Assembly: GCF_900099995.1 (NCBI RefSeq)
Contig: NZ_FNCZ01000003.1
Span: 1-64,000, forward strand
Reading direction: 5' to 3'
Origin: Winogradskyella thalassocola
GTDB taxonomy: Bacteria; Bacteroidota; Bacteroidia; Flavobacteriales; Flavobacteriaceae
DNA length: 64,000 nt
Below are positions 45,989 to 53,125 of the stretch, in pieces. Each line of letters opens with the position of its first letter. The stretch's first letter is position 1. A program made the translations under genes and the position numbers. The notes under the pieces were generated by a model. The model did not search any database. It saw nothing but the letters and a program-made list of their open reading frames with translations, and had not been told where the DNA came from.

Positions 45989-45996
45989 TACCTTTG
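45989..45996 (+). promoter_or_regulatory. -7 box of the cysteine synthase family gene
   Basis: TACCTTTG matches TAnnTTTG, 49 bp before the ATG at 46045. The leader contains no known riboswitch that I recognise. Confidence 0.45.
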
Positions 45997-46044
45997 CGAG
46001 GTTTTAGGTGTCTAATAAATAACGACTGCTGAAAAAATTCATTT

Positions 46045-47082
46045 ATGAACAAAAACAAAAATGTATTTGATAATGTGTTACAATTAGTAGGTAACACTCC
46101 CTTAATCAAATTAAATAGAATGACTGCTGACTTTGATGGCGATTTTTATGCTAAAGTAGAAGCGTTTAATCCAGGTCATTCTTCAAAAGACAGAATTGCA
46201 TTACATATTATTGAAGAAGCTGAGCGTCAAGGTGTTTTGACTCCTGGTGATACTATTATAGAAACGACGTCTGGTAACACAGGTTTTAGTATTGCTATGG
46301 TTAGTATTATTAAAGGATACGAATGTATTTTGGCTGTAAGCTCTAAATCTTCTGCAGATAAAATAGACATGTTAAAGTCTATGGGAGCAAAGGTTTATGT
46401 TTGTCCTGCACATGTTAAAGCAGACGATCCGCGTTCTTATTACGAAGTCGCAAAACGCTTACACGAAGAGAATAAAGGTTCTATCTACATCAATCAATAT
46501 TTTAATCAACTGAATATTGATGCTCATTACAATACAACTGGTCCAGAAATTTGGGATCAGACAGATGGTGAAATTACACACTTAATTGCTTGTAGTGGAA
46601 CAGGAGGAACAATCTCTGGAATATCGAAGTATTTAAAAGAGCAAAATCCTAATGTAAAAGTTATTGGAGTGGATGCTTATGGTTCTGTATTACAAAAATA
46701 TCATGAAACACGTGAGTTTGATGATAAAGAAATTTATCCTTACAGAATTGAAGGTTTAGGTAAGAATTTGATTCCTACTGCAACAAATTTTGATGCTATA
46801 GATAGATTTGTAAAAGTTACGGATGAAGAAAGTGCCCATACGGCAAGAGAGATTTCTAATACAGAAGGTCTTTTTGTAGGTTACACAAGTGGAGCAGCAA
46901 TGCAAGCCATTAAGCAATTACAAGAAGAAGGTGAGTTTAAGCCAACGGATAAAGTAGTAGTTGTATTTCCAGATCATGGATCGCGTTATATGAGTAAAGT
47001 TTATAACGATAAGTGGATGGAAGATCAAGGCTTTTTTGATAGCAAACGTGTTGTACAATCAACTATAGAATATATAAAGTAA
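46045..47082 (+). CDS. PLP-dependent cysteine synthase / cystathionine beta-synthase family protein
   Basis: A 345-residue fold type II PLP enzyme. The lysine is in [14 protein letters not shown] near residue 48, the TSGNT loop near 76, GTGGTISG loop near 184 and GYTSGAAMQ near 293. No CBS regulatory domain. It may make cysteine from O-acetylserine/sulfide or cystathionine from serine; the PGHSSKDR form and length do not settle that. Own promoter upstream and strong terminator downstream. Confidence 0.88.
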   Translation: MNKNKNVFDNVLQLVGNTPLIKLNRMTADFDGDFYAKVEAFNPGHSSKDRIALHIIEEAERQGVLTPGDTIIETTSGNTGFSIAMVSIIKGYECILAVSSKSSADKIDMLKSMGAKVYVCPAHVKADDPRSYYEVAKRLHEENKGSIYINQYFNQLNIDAHYNTTGPEIWDQTDGEITHLIACSGTGGTISGISKYLKEQNPNVKVIGVDAYGSVLQKYHETREFDDKEIYPYRIEGLGKNLIPTATNFDAIDRFVKVTDEESAHTAREISNTEGLFVGYTSGAAMQAIKQLQEEGEFKPTDKVVVVFPDHGSRYMSKVYNDKWMEDQGFFDSKRVVQSTIEYIK

Positions 47083-47100
47083 ATTACTTTTTATAATATA

Positions 47101-47136
47101 ATACCTATCATGGGCAACTGTGATAGGTTTTTTTAT
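47101..47136. terminator. Bidirectional terminator
   Basis: Stem ACCTATCA / TGATAGGT (47103-47128) with loop TGGGCAACTG, then T7; serves the plus gene ending at 47082 and the convergent GNAT gene ending at 47139. Confidence 0.85.
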
Positions 47137-47138
47137 GT

Positions 47139-47651
47139 CTAGTGTTTTGCTAATATTTCCTTTTCCATACAGTAAAATGTGTCCTCTCTTTCAGGAAAAT
47201 TGACTTCTCCTCGTATCAAATAATTTCGTTTTTTATAAAATTCAATGACTCTAGTATTCTGACTATAGGCATCCAATCTTATGGAAGAATAATTATTTTC
47301 CATTGCGAAACGCTCTGCAAAGTCCATGAGTGTTTTTGCGTATCCTAGTTTTTGATGCTTTGGATTAACAACCAGTCTATGAATGACTAATACTTTAGAA
47401 TTATCAAATTTCCAATTAATGGATTTGTATTCTACTTCTTGTGTTTCGCTTATGTTGATCGCACCAATGATTATATTATTGTTTTTAAGCGTGTAAAGTA
47501 CTCCGTTGTTTAAATCATTTTCTATGATAGAACGTGTTGGATAATTGTCTGTCCATTGAAAAATTTCCATGTGCTCTAAATCATTTTTTCCTTTGAGGTA
47601 AATTTGAAATAGGGCTTCTAAGTCAGATGGTTCTCCTTTTTCAATTTTCAA
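47139..47651 (-). CDS. GNAT-family N-acetyltransferase
   Basis: The 170-residue acetyltransferase has the acetyl-CoA loop in VVNPKHQKLGYAKTLMDFAERFA and the DAYSQNTRVIEFYKKRNYLIRGEV C-terminal strand-helix pattern. The start is a TTG at 47651. Its frame is the same as that of the eroded nitrilase gene upstream: reading upstream meets only two TAA codons at 47700-47702 and 47871-47873. So the TTG start is forced by the absence of an ATG, or the gene was once fused to the nitrilase. Substrate unknown. Confidence 0.82.
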   Translation of the reverse strand: MKIEKGEPSDLEALFQIYLKGKNDLEHMEIFQWTDNYPTRSIIENDLNNGVLYTLKNNNIIIGAINISETQEVEYKSINWKFDNSKVLVIHRLVVNPKHQKLGYAKTLMDFAERFAMENNYSSIRLDAYSQNTRVIEFYKKRNYLIRGEVNFPEREDTFYCMEKEILAKH

Positions 47652-47699
47652 TTGATGTAGTTCTGTCGATTCTAATATGGAGTCATAAACTATGAGGCC

Positions 47700-48374
47700 T
47701 TAATTTTTAGAGTCCATCTGATTTATGAGGTCACCATTTTTGTTCCATACTGCACTTTTACCGAAGCTTAAGAAGTTGTCACAAAATCCAATACTATTAG
47801 ACATTAATATTGGTGTTTTAAATTCTTTTGAAATTTCGGAAAAGTGTGCGTAAGCTTTTTCAATGCCTTCTTATGATTTGGCTACACTGGCAATATAAAT
47901 ATCTGTTCCATATTCTTTTGCTTTTAAAAAATGATCGCGTTGTAATGTTTCGTAACAAATACCAATTGCAATCTTCGTTTCATTTATGATTAGAAACGTT
48001 TGACTGGTTCCGCAACTAAAATAACGTATTTCGTCAGCATGCAATAGTTGTTTGGAATATACAATTGGTTCTTTATAAGGCTGATAAATTAGCATACTAA
48101 TATATATACGATCTGTAGATTGAGTTGGCATGCCAATTCCAATAATTATGTCATTTTTGTCTGATAATTCCTGAAATCGATCAAATATGTTATTCTCAAT
48201 TGTTGTGGCACGTTCTTTGGCTAATTCTGGTTCGTAGCCAGTGATTGATAATTCAGGGAAGATTATTAAATCTGAATTTAATTTTATGGCACGTTTAACG
48301 ATATTCAAGTGGTTTTTAATGTTTTCTTGAACGTTTCCTTTTAAAGATTGTGTTTGTGCAATACAAATTTTCAT
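47700..48374 (-). pseudogene. Carbon-nitrogen hydrolase (nitrilase) family gene with two in-frame stops
   Basis: From ATG at 48374 the product is a nitrilase-superfamily enzyme: PELSITGYEPE (catalytic E near residue 43), SKQLLHADE (K near 111) and IAIGICYETLQRDHF (C near 146). A TAA at 47871-47873 ends it at 167 residues, after SVAKS, but the same frame continues for 57 sense codons (beginning EGIEKAYAHFSEISKEF) with clear nitrilase-like content to a second TAA at 47700-47702, then on with GLIVYDSIL... into the GNAT gene. The triad is complete in the 167-residue part, but the last third of the fold is lost. Suppression or sequencing error cannot be excluded. Confidence 0.75.
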
Positions 48375-48377
48375 TTC

Positions 48378-49496
48378 TTATGTCGTAGTATCGACTTTTA
48401 GAGCGCTTAATTTTTGTCTATCCTTTTTGCTTAAATACTGTATGGCAATTCGGTTTTCTGGTTGATTGTCAAATGTATAAAGTATAAAAAGAAAGAACAA
48501 TTCTAAAGGCTTAATTAGAATGTAGATTACATCCGAAACCAATTTAATATTGAAGATATAGTAATACTTGTGAATTAAGTTTCCAACGTTATTATAGTTT
48601 TTTCGGATGATGTTGTGAATTTTAGGGCATTTATCTTGTATTAAATCTTCAAAGGCATTAGAAATTAATAATTGCCTGTTACAAATTATTTTATTTCCAT
48701 GGCGTTCGCCATATCGAATCGGTTTTACTATGGATTGGTGTCCGTTTGCCCCAACAGAACACAAAAAATGACCTCCACATTCTACATTGTCACACAGATG
48801 GTCTAGTTGAGAAAAACCATGTTTGTAGGTTTCTGTAAATGCACTAATAATGCTGTCTGGTTTCTGTCCGAAAATTAAAAGAAATAAAGATAATAATATT
48901 AAAAGGGGAACTAAAATCAGCGCTAAAATTGGGTATTTGTAAATGGGTTCCAATTTCAAAATAGATAAACTTAATTTTCCAATGGAGTTGGTTGAATGCA
49001 AATCATTGTGTTCTATATGATGTTTTAATCGTTTCTGGTTTTCATTTAATTCCATAAATAATAATAAGATGACTGGTACATTGCCCAAAATCCATAAGAA
49101 TACTCCAAGTTCCATTGGGTGGATATGAAAACACAACAGGACATTAATGATTAAGCCTAGTATTAAAAAGGAATTGGTAAACAACTCAGCAATAGGTGGT
49201 AAAATGTTTTTTCTGAAAATTGAAATACAATAGAATAGGGTATAGGTGATGAGTAATGTATAAATTCCTATTCTATGCTCAGGTGAAAATAATGCACTAT
49301 CTGTACAACAATCGTTTAGGACTCCGACATCAGCGTTTATAATGAAAGAAGCAGGAACAATTACAACGCTCCATATCTGAAAGGTTTTAAAAATTTTTTC
49401 TGTTGTTTTTATTCTACCCTTAATGATATAATAGATAAAATTAAAAACGACAAAGCTTATAGGAATTACAACTAGTAGAAAGATTATTGGAAACAT
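48378..49496 (-). CDS. DUF6688 family polytopic membrane protein
   Basis: A 372-residue inner-membrane protein with about eight hydrophobic segments. The C-terminal half has the family's conserved cysteine/histidine-rich part, ECGGHFLCSVGANGHQSIVK, followed by IRYGERHGNKIICNRQLLIS, features I associate with DUF6688 (PF20394-type). Function unknown. The nitrilase start lies 4 bp downstream of its stop, so both were one transcript. No sign of frameshift. Confidence 0.75.
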   Translation of the reverse strand: MFPIIFLLVVIPISFVVFNFIYYIIKGRIKTTEKIFKTFQIWSVVIVPASFIINADVGVLNDCCTDSALFSPEHRIGIYTLLITYTLFYCISIFRKNILPPIAELFTNSFLILGLIINVLLCFHIHPMELGVFLWILGNVPVILLLFMELNENQKRLKHHIEHNDLHSTNSIGKLSLSILKLEPIYKYPILALILVPLLILLSLFLLIFGQKPDSIISAFTETYKHGFSQLDHLCDNVECGGHFLCSVGANGHQSIVKPIRYGERHGNKIICNRQLLISNAFEDLIQDKCPKIHNIIRKNYNNVGNLIHKYYYIFNIKLVSDVIYILIKPLELFFLFILYTFDNQPENRIAIQYLSKKDRQKLSALKVDTTT

Positions 49497-49638
49497 AGTA
49501 ATGATTTGGTTTTCAAGATAGCATTAATGCGTTTTATACAAGTTTAATTCTTTTATGAATATAGTTCTTAAAACTCTACATATTAATCGATTTTACGTAA
49601 TTCATATTATAGTTCTAATAATAGGTTCTATTTAAAAC

Positions 49639-50199
49639 TTAACAATCATTTGCATTATATAGTAAATCATCAAATAGAATCTCGTCTAGTGTTTCAACAG
49701 CGGTATGATCTTTTGCAAATTTGATGTCTAATTCTTCACTTTTTAATTCTACTTTAAATTGTTTGCTTGTGTCCGGACTTATCCATTTTCCGTTTAATGT
49801 GGTTGAGGTTTCTTTTAAGAATAAAACGCCAGAGAAGTTCCTTTCAATCATGCAGTAGTTGTTTTGTTCTCGATTAGTTGTCACATCTAATAATATCCAT
49901 TTGTCTTGATTCTCGTATTTATACATGGCATAAAAAAAGGTTGAACCTCCACAAGCATATTCTTGTTCTTTTAAGTACAACGATATTTTAATGTTACTAT
50001 TTAGAGTGCCTTTGTATAAGTCAGATCTTAGTTCTTCATCATTTATTTTGATGGTCTCAGTAATAATTTCAGGATTGTAATTTTTTGTTGTTTCAACATT
50101 TTTTGAGGTTGCGATTAAACCCGTATGATTTTTAGTTGGTGTCTCTTTATTTGATGAGGATAAAAACACCATAACGATTACTATAAGTATGTTCTTCAT
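49639..50199 (-). CDS. Exported protein with a degenerate lipobox
   Basis: The 186-residue protein starts like a lipoprotein, with hydrophobic MKNILIVIVMVFL then SSSNK where LSSCNK would be expected: the lipidated cysteine is a serine. So it is either a soluble periplasmic protein or a lipoprotein that lost its anchor. The mature part has beta-strand-rich content (YKGTLNSNIKISLYLKEQEY, GKWISPDTSKQFKVEL). Unknown family. Follows the three-TM gene by 21 bp. Confidence 0.7.
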   Translation of the reverse strand: MKNILIVIVMVFLSSSNKETPTKNHTGLIATSKNVETTKNYNPEIITETIKINDEELRSDLYKGTLNSNIKISLYLKEQEYACGGSTFFYAMYKYENQDKWILLDVTTNREQNNYCMIERNFSGVLFLKETSTTLNGKWISPDTSKQFKVELKSEELDIKFAKDHTAVETLDEILFDDLLYNANDC

Positions 50200-50220
50200 T
50201 TTGTTTGTTTTTTAAACGTA

Positions 50221-50565
50221 TTAAATTACATCAATAACCTTTTCTAATATGTAATGTGTGGTGCATATGATAATAGCAATTACAGCAATAATTAGTACAC
50301 GAATGATTGTTGAATTTCGGCTCTTTTTTAATCTTTTATTTAAGTAGAAAATATCGACAAGAATATAAATCAGGGCAAAAATACCGCCAAGGATTAGCCC
50401 AAGCCGAACAAAAGCGAATTCATAAATTAATGAAACGATATACGTTAAAAAACCTGTTGGCTCTTCTGGTTTAGGACCTAAAATAATGCGCATATAAATG
50501 AATGCAAACACGATTGAAACTAGTGTCCACACACTGTAATTAAGAATGCGTTTTAGAGTATTCAT
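50221..50565 (-). CDS. Small three-TM membrane protein
   Basis: 114 residues with hydrophobic segments at about 9-28, 50-71 and 87-109, and a charged loop KRLKKSRNST. No family recognised. It is the first gene of a pair with the exported protein downstream and comes just after a GNAT pseudogene in the same direction. Confidence 0.65.
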   Translation of the reverse strand: MNTLKRILNYSVWTLVSIVFAFIYMRIILGPKPEEPTGFLTYIVSLIYEFAFVRLGLILGGIFALIYILVDIFYLNKRLKKSRNSTIIRVLIIAVIAIIICTTHYILEKVIDVI

Positions 50566-50600
50566 AATTTATTCAAAATGCATTTTCATAGCTTCGTGAG

Positions 50601-50903
50601 TTATCCAATATCTTTTCCAAGATATTCTATTTCTTTTGTTTTACGAAATCCTCTTTTCTCATAAATGGTTCTTGCTGCATACAAAAATTCTGAGGTATGC
50701 AATGCGATAAGTGTTTCTTTTTTGTTAATCTAATGACCCCTTTTCTGAGACCAATCTTTTGGTAAGCTTCATCTACAGCTAAATCTGAAAAGATAGGCAA
50801 AGTACACGAAATCTGTTACAGATCTTGAAACTCCTACTCATTTATCGTTGTCGTAGTTTTTGATGCCAATTAAATATACTAAATTGAATAAAGACTTGTT
50901 CAT
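50601..50903 (-). pseudogene. Degraded GNAT acetyltransferase gene
   Basis: From ATG at 50903 the reading frame stops after about 20 codons and frame changes are needed to read on. Pieces are recognisable: LYLIGIKNYDN, then in a second frame LAVDEAYQKIGLRKG, then in a third HTSEFLYAARTIYEKRGFRKTKEIEYLG, which is a common GNAT C-terminus ending in TAA at 50603. At least two frameshifts and a stop have accumulated, so this is a pseudogene rather than one error. Confidence 0.7.
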
Positions 50904-50932
50904 TTTTTTAGTAGTAAGTCATTTTTTTAGTC

Positions 50933-51385
50933 TTAAATACGACTTTTTAAAAATGACCCAAGACCATATTCATTAGTTTCATCTTCTCCTTTAATATTTG
51001 TTTTTATGGTGGTTTCTACTTCCGTATAAATTTCATCTGAGCTGCCGTAAATTGCACGAATAATTATTCTGCCAATAAAACCAGCTTCATTATGTAATAA
51101 ACTTAACCAACCTGCTAATGTAGCTTCAGAAAAATAAATGGATGTACGCTTACCACTATCTAGAGAAGCGTCGTCAATAGTTTCTGTACTCACGACTGTT
51201 CTGTGATAAGCATTTTTTATTACCGTAATGCCATCTACGGAGTTGCTTTTTACTAATTTACCTGCCAAACTAGTTGCTTTTCTTGTTGATTTATATTGGT
51301 ATTTATCTCCTAATTTTTCTATTAATAGTTTTTCTATTTCTTCTATTGAAGGATTTTCGTCGGCTCTAAAAATGGTTACTTTCAT
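50933..51385 (-). CDS. Protein of unknown function, last gene of the lipoprotein operon
   Basis: A 150-residue cytoplasmic-looking protein: no signal peptide, N-terminal FRADENPSIEEIEKLLIEK helix, a glycine/serine central strand region and LAGWLSLLHNEAGFIGRIIIRAIYG, a hydrophobic amphipathic helix that might touch membrane. No family recognised. It starts 28 bp after the 205-residue lipoprotein stop and likely belongs to the same transcript that begins at 53002. Confidence 0.7.
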   Translation of the reverse strand: MKVTIFRADENPSIEEIEKLLIEKLGDKYQYKSTRKATSLAGKLVKSNSVDGITVIKNAYHRTVVSTETIDDASLDSGKRTSIYFSEATLAGWLSLLHNEAGFIGRIIIRAIYGSSDEIYTEVETTIKTNIKGEDETNEYGLGSFLKSRI

Positions 51386-51413
51386 GTTTTGTTTTTTATA
51401 TTGTTGATTCGAT

Positions 51414-52031
51414 TTATTTTTTAAAAACGTCCAAATCTTTAGAACTAAGACTTCCGTTTTTGTCTGTTTTAAAAGAAAAGCTAAACATGTTTCCTTTTAT
51501 TCTTTTTCCATAAAAACTGGTTTTTTCATCTGTTTTATTGGCATATATTTTAAAAAAGTGTTCTATTTTGTTGGAATCTTGGTTGATGTCCATATCATAA
51601 CTTCCTATCTGAAAATTATTAAACTCATCGGTTTCTGTAGTTATCATTGTAACCGCTTTATTAAAATAAGAGCGGATTTTATCTATATTAAACTCCTTTA
51701 TTTTGAGAGCTTTATGTGGTGTATTATGCTTCGCTTTTGATTCTGGTTTAAATAATTTTGCTGTTGTTAAAGAGTAAAACCACATCACATTCATATCATT
51801 TTCTACGAACATTATTGTGATTTGATCTACCTCATTGGAGGTCCGGTTTTTATTAGAAATGCTTAATCTTGTTATCGCTTTGTTTTCGTCAAATTCTTTT
51901 TGTAGTAGTTCTTTAATGCTTTCAATACCTTCTTTGGTATTCAATATTATTTTTGAATTACTTTCACCACAGCTCATTAAAATGCAAAACATCATAATAA
52001 GAGCGCTTGTTTTATGGCCTATTTTATTCAT
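51414..52031 (-). CDS. Lipoprotein, paralogue group member 2
   Basis: 205 residues; lipobox MMFCILMSCGESN with the lipidated C near residue 21. Layout: short linker, helix with GIESIKELLQKEF, strands ITRLSISN and QITIMFVENDMNVMWF, a middle helix DKIRSYFNKAVTMI, and a C-terminal strand pair FSFSFKTDKNGSL. The same order (lipobox, I/E-rich helix, beta sheet, helix, sheet with D-NG turn) is seen in the lipoproteins at 52036-52614 and 55301-55870, so they look like diverged paralogues. Starts 4 bp after the upstream stop. Confidence 0.75.
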   Translation of the reverse strand: MNKIGHKTSALIMMFCILMSCGESNSKIILNTKEGIESIKELLQKEFDENKAITRLSISNKNRTSNEVDQITIMFVENDMNVMWFYSLTTAKLFKPESKAKHNTPHKALKIKEFNIDKIRSYFNKAVTMITTETDEFNNFQIGSYDMDINQDSNKIEHFFKIYANKTDEKTSFYGKRIKGNMFSFSFKTDKNGSLSSKDLDVFKK

Positions 52032-52035
52032 GTTT

Positions 52036-52614
52036 TTATTTTATAAAAGTCACAGTATTGTTACTATCCACCTTAAAACGATACGAACCATAAGTAGTGG
52101 TTTTACTACGACCTTGTGATGTTGAATTTATATAATAGTTTATTGTGAAATTTGAGCAAACATGACCTTCACTATCTGTTTCAAAAGTCCAACGAGATAA
52201 AGGAAATGACTTGTCTGCTACCAATAATTTTTTTTGTGCTAAAATGTCTAAGGCTTCATTATATTTCTCTGGTATTATTGACACATCTATAGCTTTGATT
52301 TTCAAAAGTGCTTTGGTGCCAAAAGGTGTAGTCGTTTGCTTTGGATCTGTAAATTTATTATCTGAAACAAAATAGACATCACTAAAAGTGATCTCTTTAA
52401 AATCGTATTTTCTATTTATAGAACTTATATCACTACTTAATTTTGATCCTGAGAGGGTTAAAAAGTACACGTCAGATTCACCATCAAAGTTTTCATTAAT
52501 TATGTCTTGTATTTCAACAAGGTCCTCTGCATTACTTATTGAAAGTGGTCCTTTAAAATTACAAGAGCTAAATACAGTTAATGATAGTATCGTTATAAGT
52601 ATTGATTTTTTCAT
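52036..52614 (-). CDS. Lipoprotein, paralogue group member 1
   Basis: 192 residues; lipobox LTVFSSCNFKG with C near residue 18. The mature part follows the pattern helix (DLVEIQDIINENF), strands VYFLTLSGS and FSDVYFVSDN, helix IPEKYNEALDILAQKK, then strands ending TVTFIK. Its ATG overlaps the stop of the 49-residue ORF upstream by 1 nt (TAATG), so translation is coupled. Function unknown; see the paralogue note under the neighbouring lipoprotein. Confidence 0.75.
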   Translation of the reverse strand: MKKSILITILSLTVFSSCNFKGPLSISNAEDLVEIQDIINENFDGESDVYFLTLSGSKLSSDISSINRKYDFKEITFSDVYFVSDNKFTDPKQTTTPFGTKALLKIKAIDVSIIPEKYNEALDILAQKKLLVADKSFPLSRWTFETDSEGHVCSNFTINYYINSTSQGRSKTTTYGSYRFKVDSNNTVTFIK

Positions 52615-52763
52615 TACGCCGAAATCTTTTGAAATACCTGTTCCATTTCTTTGAAAGCTTTACGCTGGGCAGGTGCTAATAATGTGTCTTTTATTTTTCC
52701 TGTAACGATTTCTAAAACATTTCGATAGCGTTTCTGACTTTTACCGAAATAAGCATGCATCAT
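52614..52763 (-). CDS. 49-residue protein within the lipoprotein operon
   Basis: ATG at 52763 overlaps the TGA of the 80-residue gene (ATGATG arrangement) and its own TAA at 52616-52614 overlaps the ATG of the next lipoprotein. The product, MMHAYFGKSQKRYRNVLEIV then a charged helix ending KISA, has no signal peptide or TM segment. The double overlap on both sides is unusual support for a real but tiny gene; no family recognised. Confidence 0.65.
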   Translation of the reverse strand: MMHAYFGKSQKRYRNVLEIVTGKIKDTLLAPAQRKAFKEMEQVFQKISA

Positions 52764-53002
52764 TTTTTTGGTATGATGTATGTCATTTTTAGTGTGTTTT
52801 CGTTTTCAAAATGAACCTTCATGCCGTGCATTGCACTCTTCTTTAATATGATACATTGTTCCATTTGTCCATGAACGTTTGTTCGTACATCCCAACTGTC
52901 ATATTCTTTAGTAAAGTCATACGTTGATGCTTTTGTTTTTAAATACATGTTAATCGCATCTAAAGAGTTGTACTCGTTTTTAGTTGTAATAATTTTTTCC
53001 AT
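52760..53002 (-). CDS. 80-residue protein, first gene of the lipoprotein operon
   Basis: Small soluble protein, mixed helix/strand (LDAINMYLKTKASTYDFTKEY and FENENTLKMTYIIPK), resembling half of a nucleic-acid or ligand-binding domain but with no recognisable family. Its stop TGA overlaps the start of the 49-residue gene. A terminator (53031-53068) separates it from the LRR gene upstream, so it probably has its own promoter in the 53003-53030 area, where I see no clear box. Confidence 0.65.
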   Translation of the reverse strand: MEKIITTKNEYNSLDAINMYLKTKASTYDFTKEYDSWDVRTNVHGQMEQCIILKKSAMHGMKVHFENENTLKMTYIIPKK

Positions 53003-53030
53003 TACTTATATTGTTTGATCTTTTTCAATT

Positions 53031-53068
53031 TAAAAGCCACCTTAACTTATAAGGTAAAAGTGGCTTTC
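53031..53068 (-). terminator. Terminator of the leucine-rich-repeat gene
   Basis: Stem AAAGCCAC / GTGGCTTT (53033-53067), extended by inner pairs CTTA/TAAG, then a T-rich minus-strand tail. It divides the LRR unit from the downstream lipoprotein operon. Confidence 0.7.
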
Positions 53069-53125
53069 AATTTTTGGTTTAAATAGTTTTTTGGCACATT
53101 ACTATTAAAACACTTTAATTAATAT

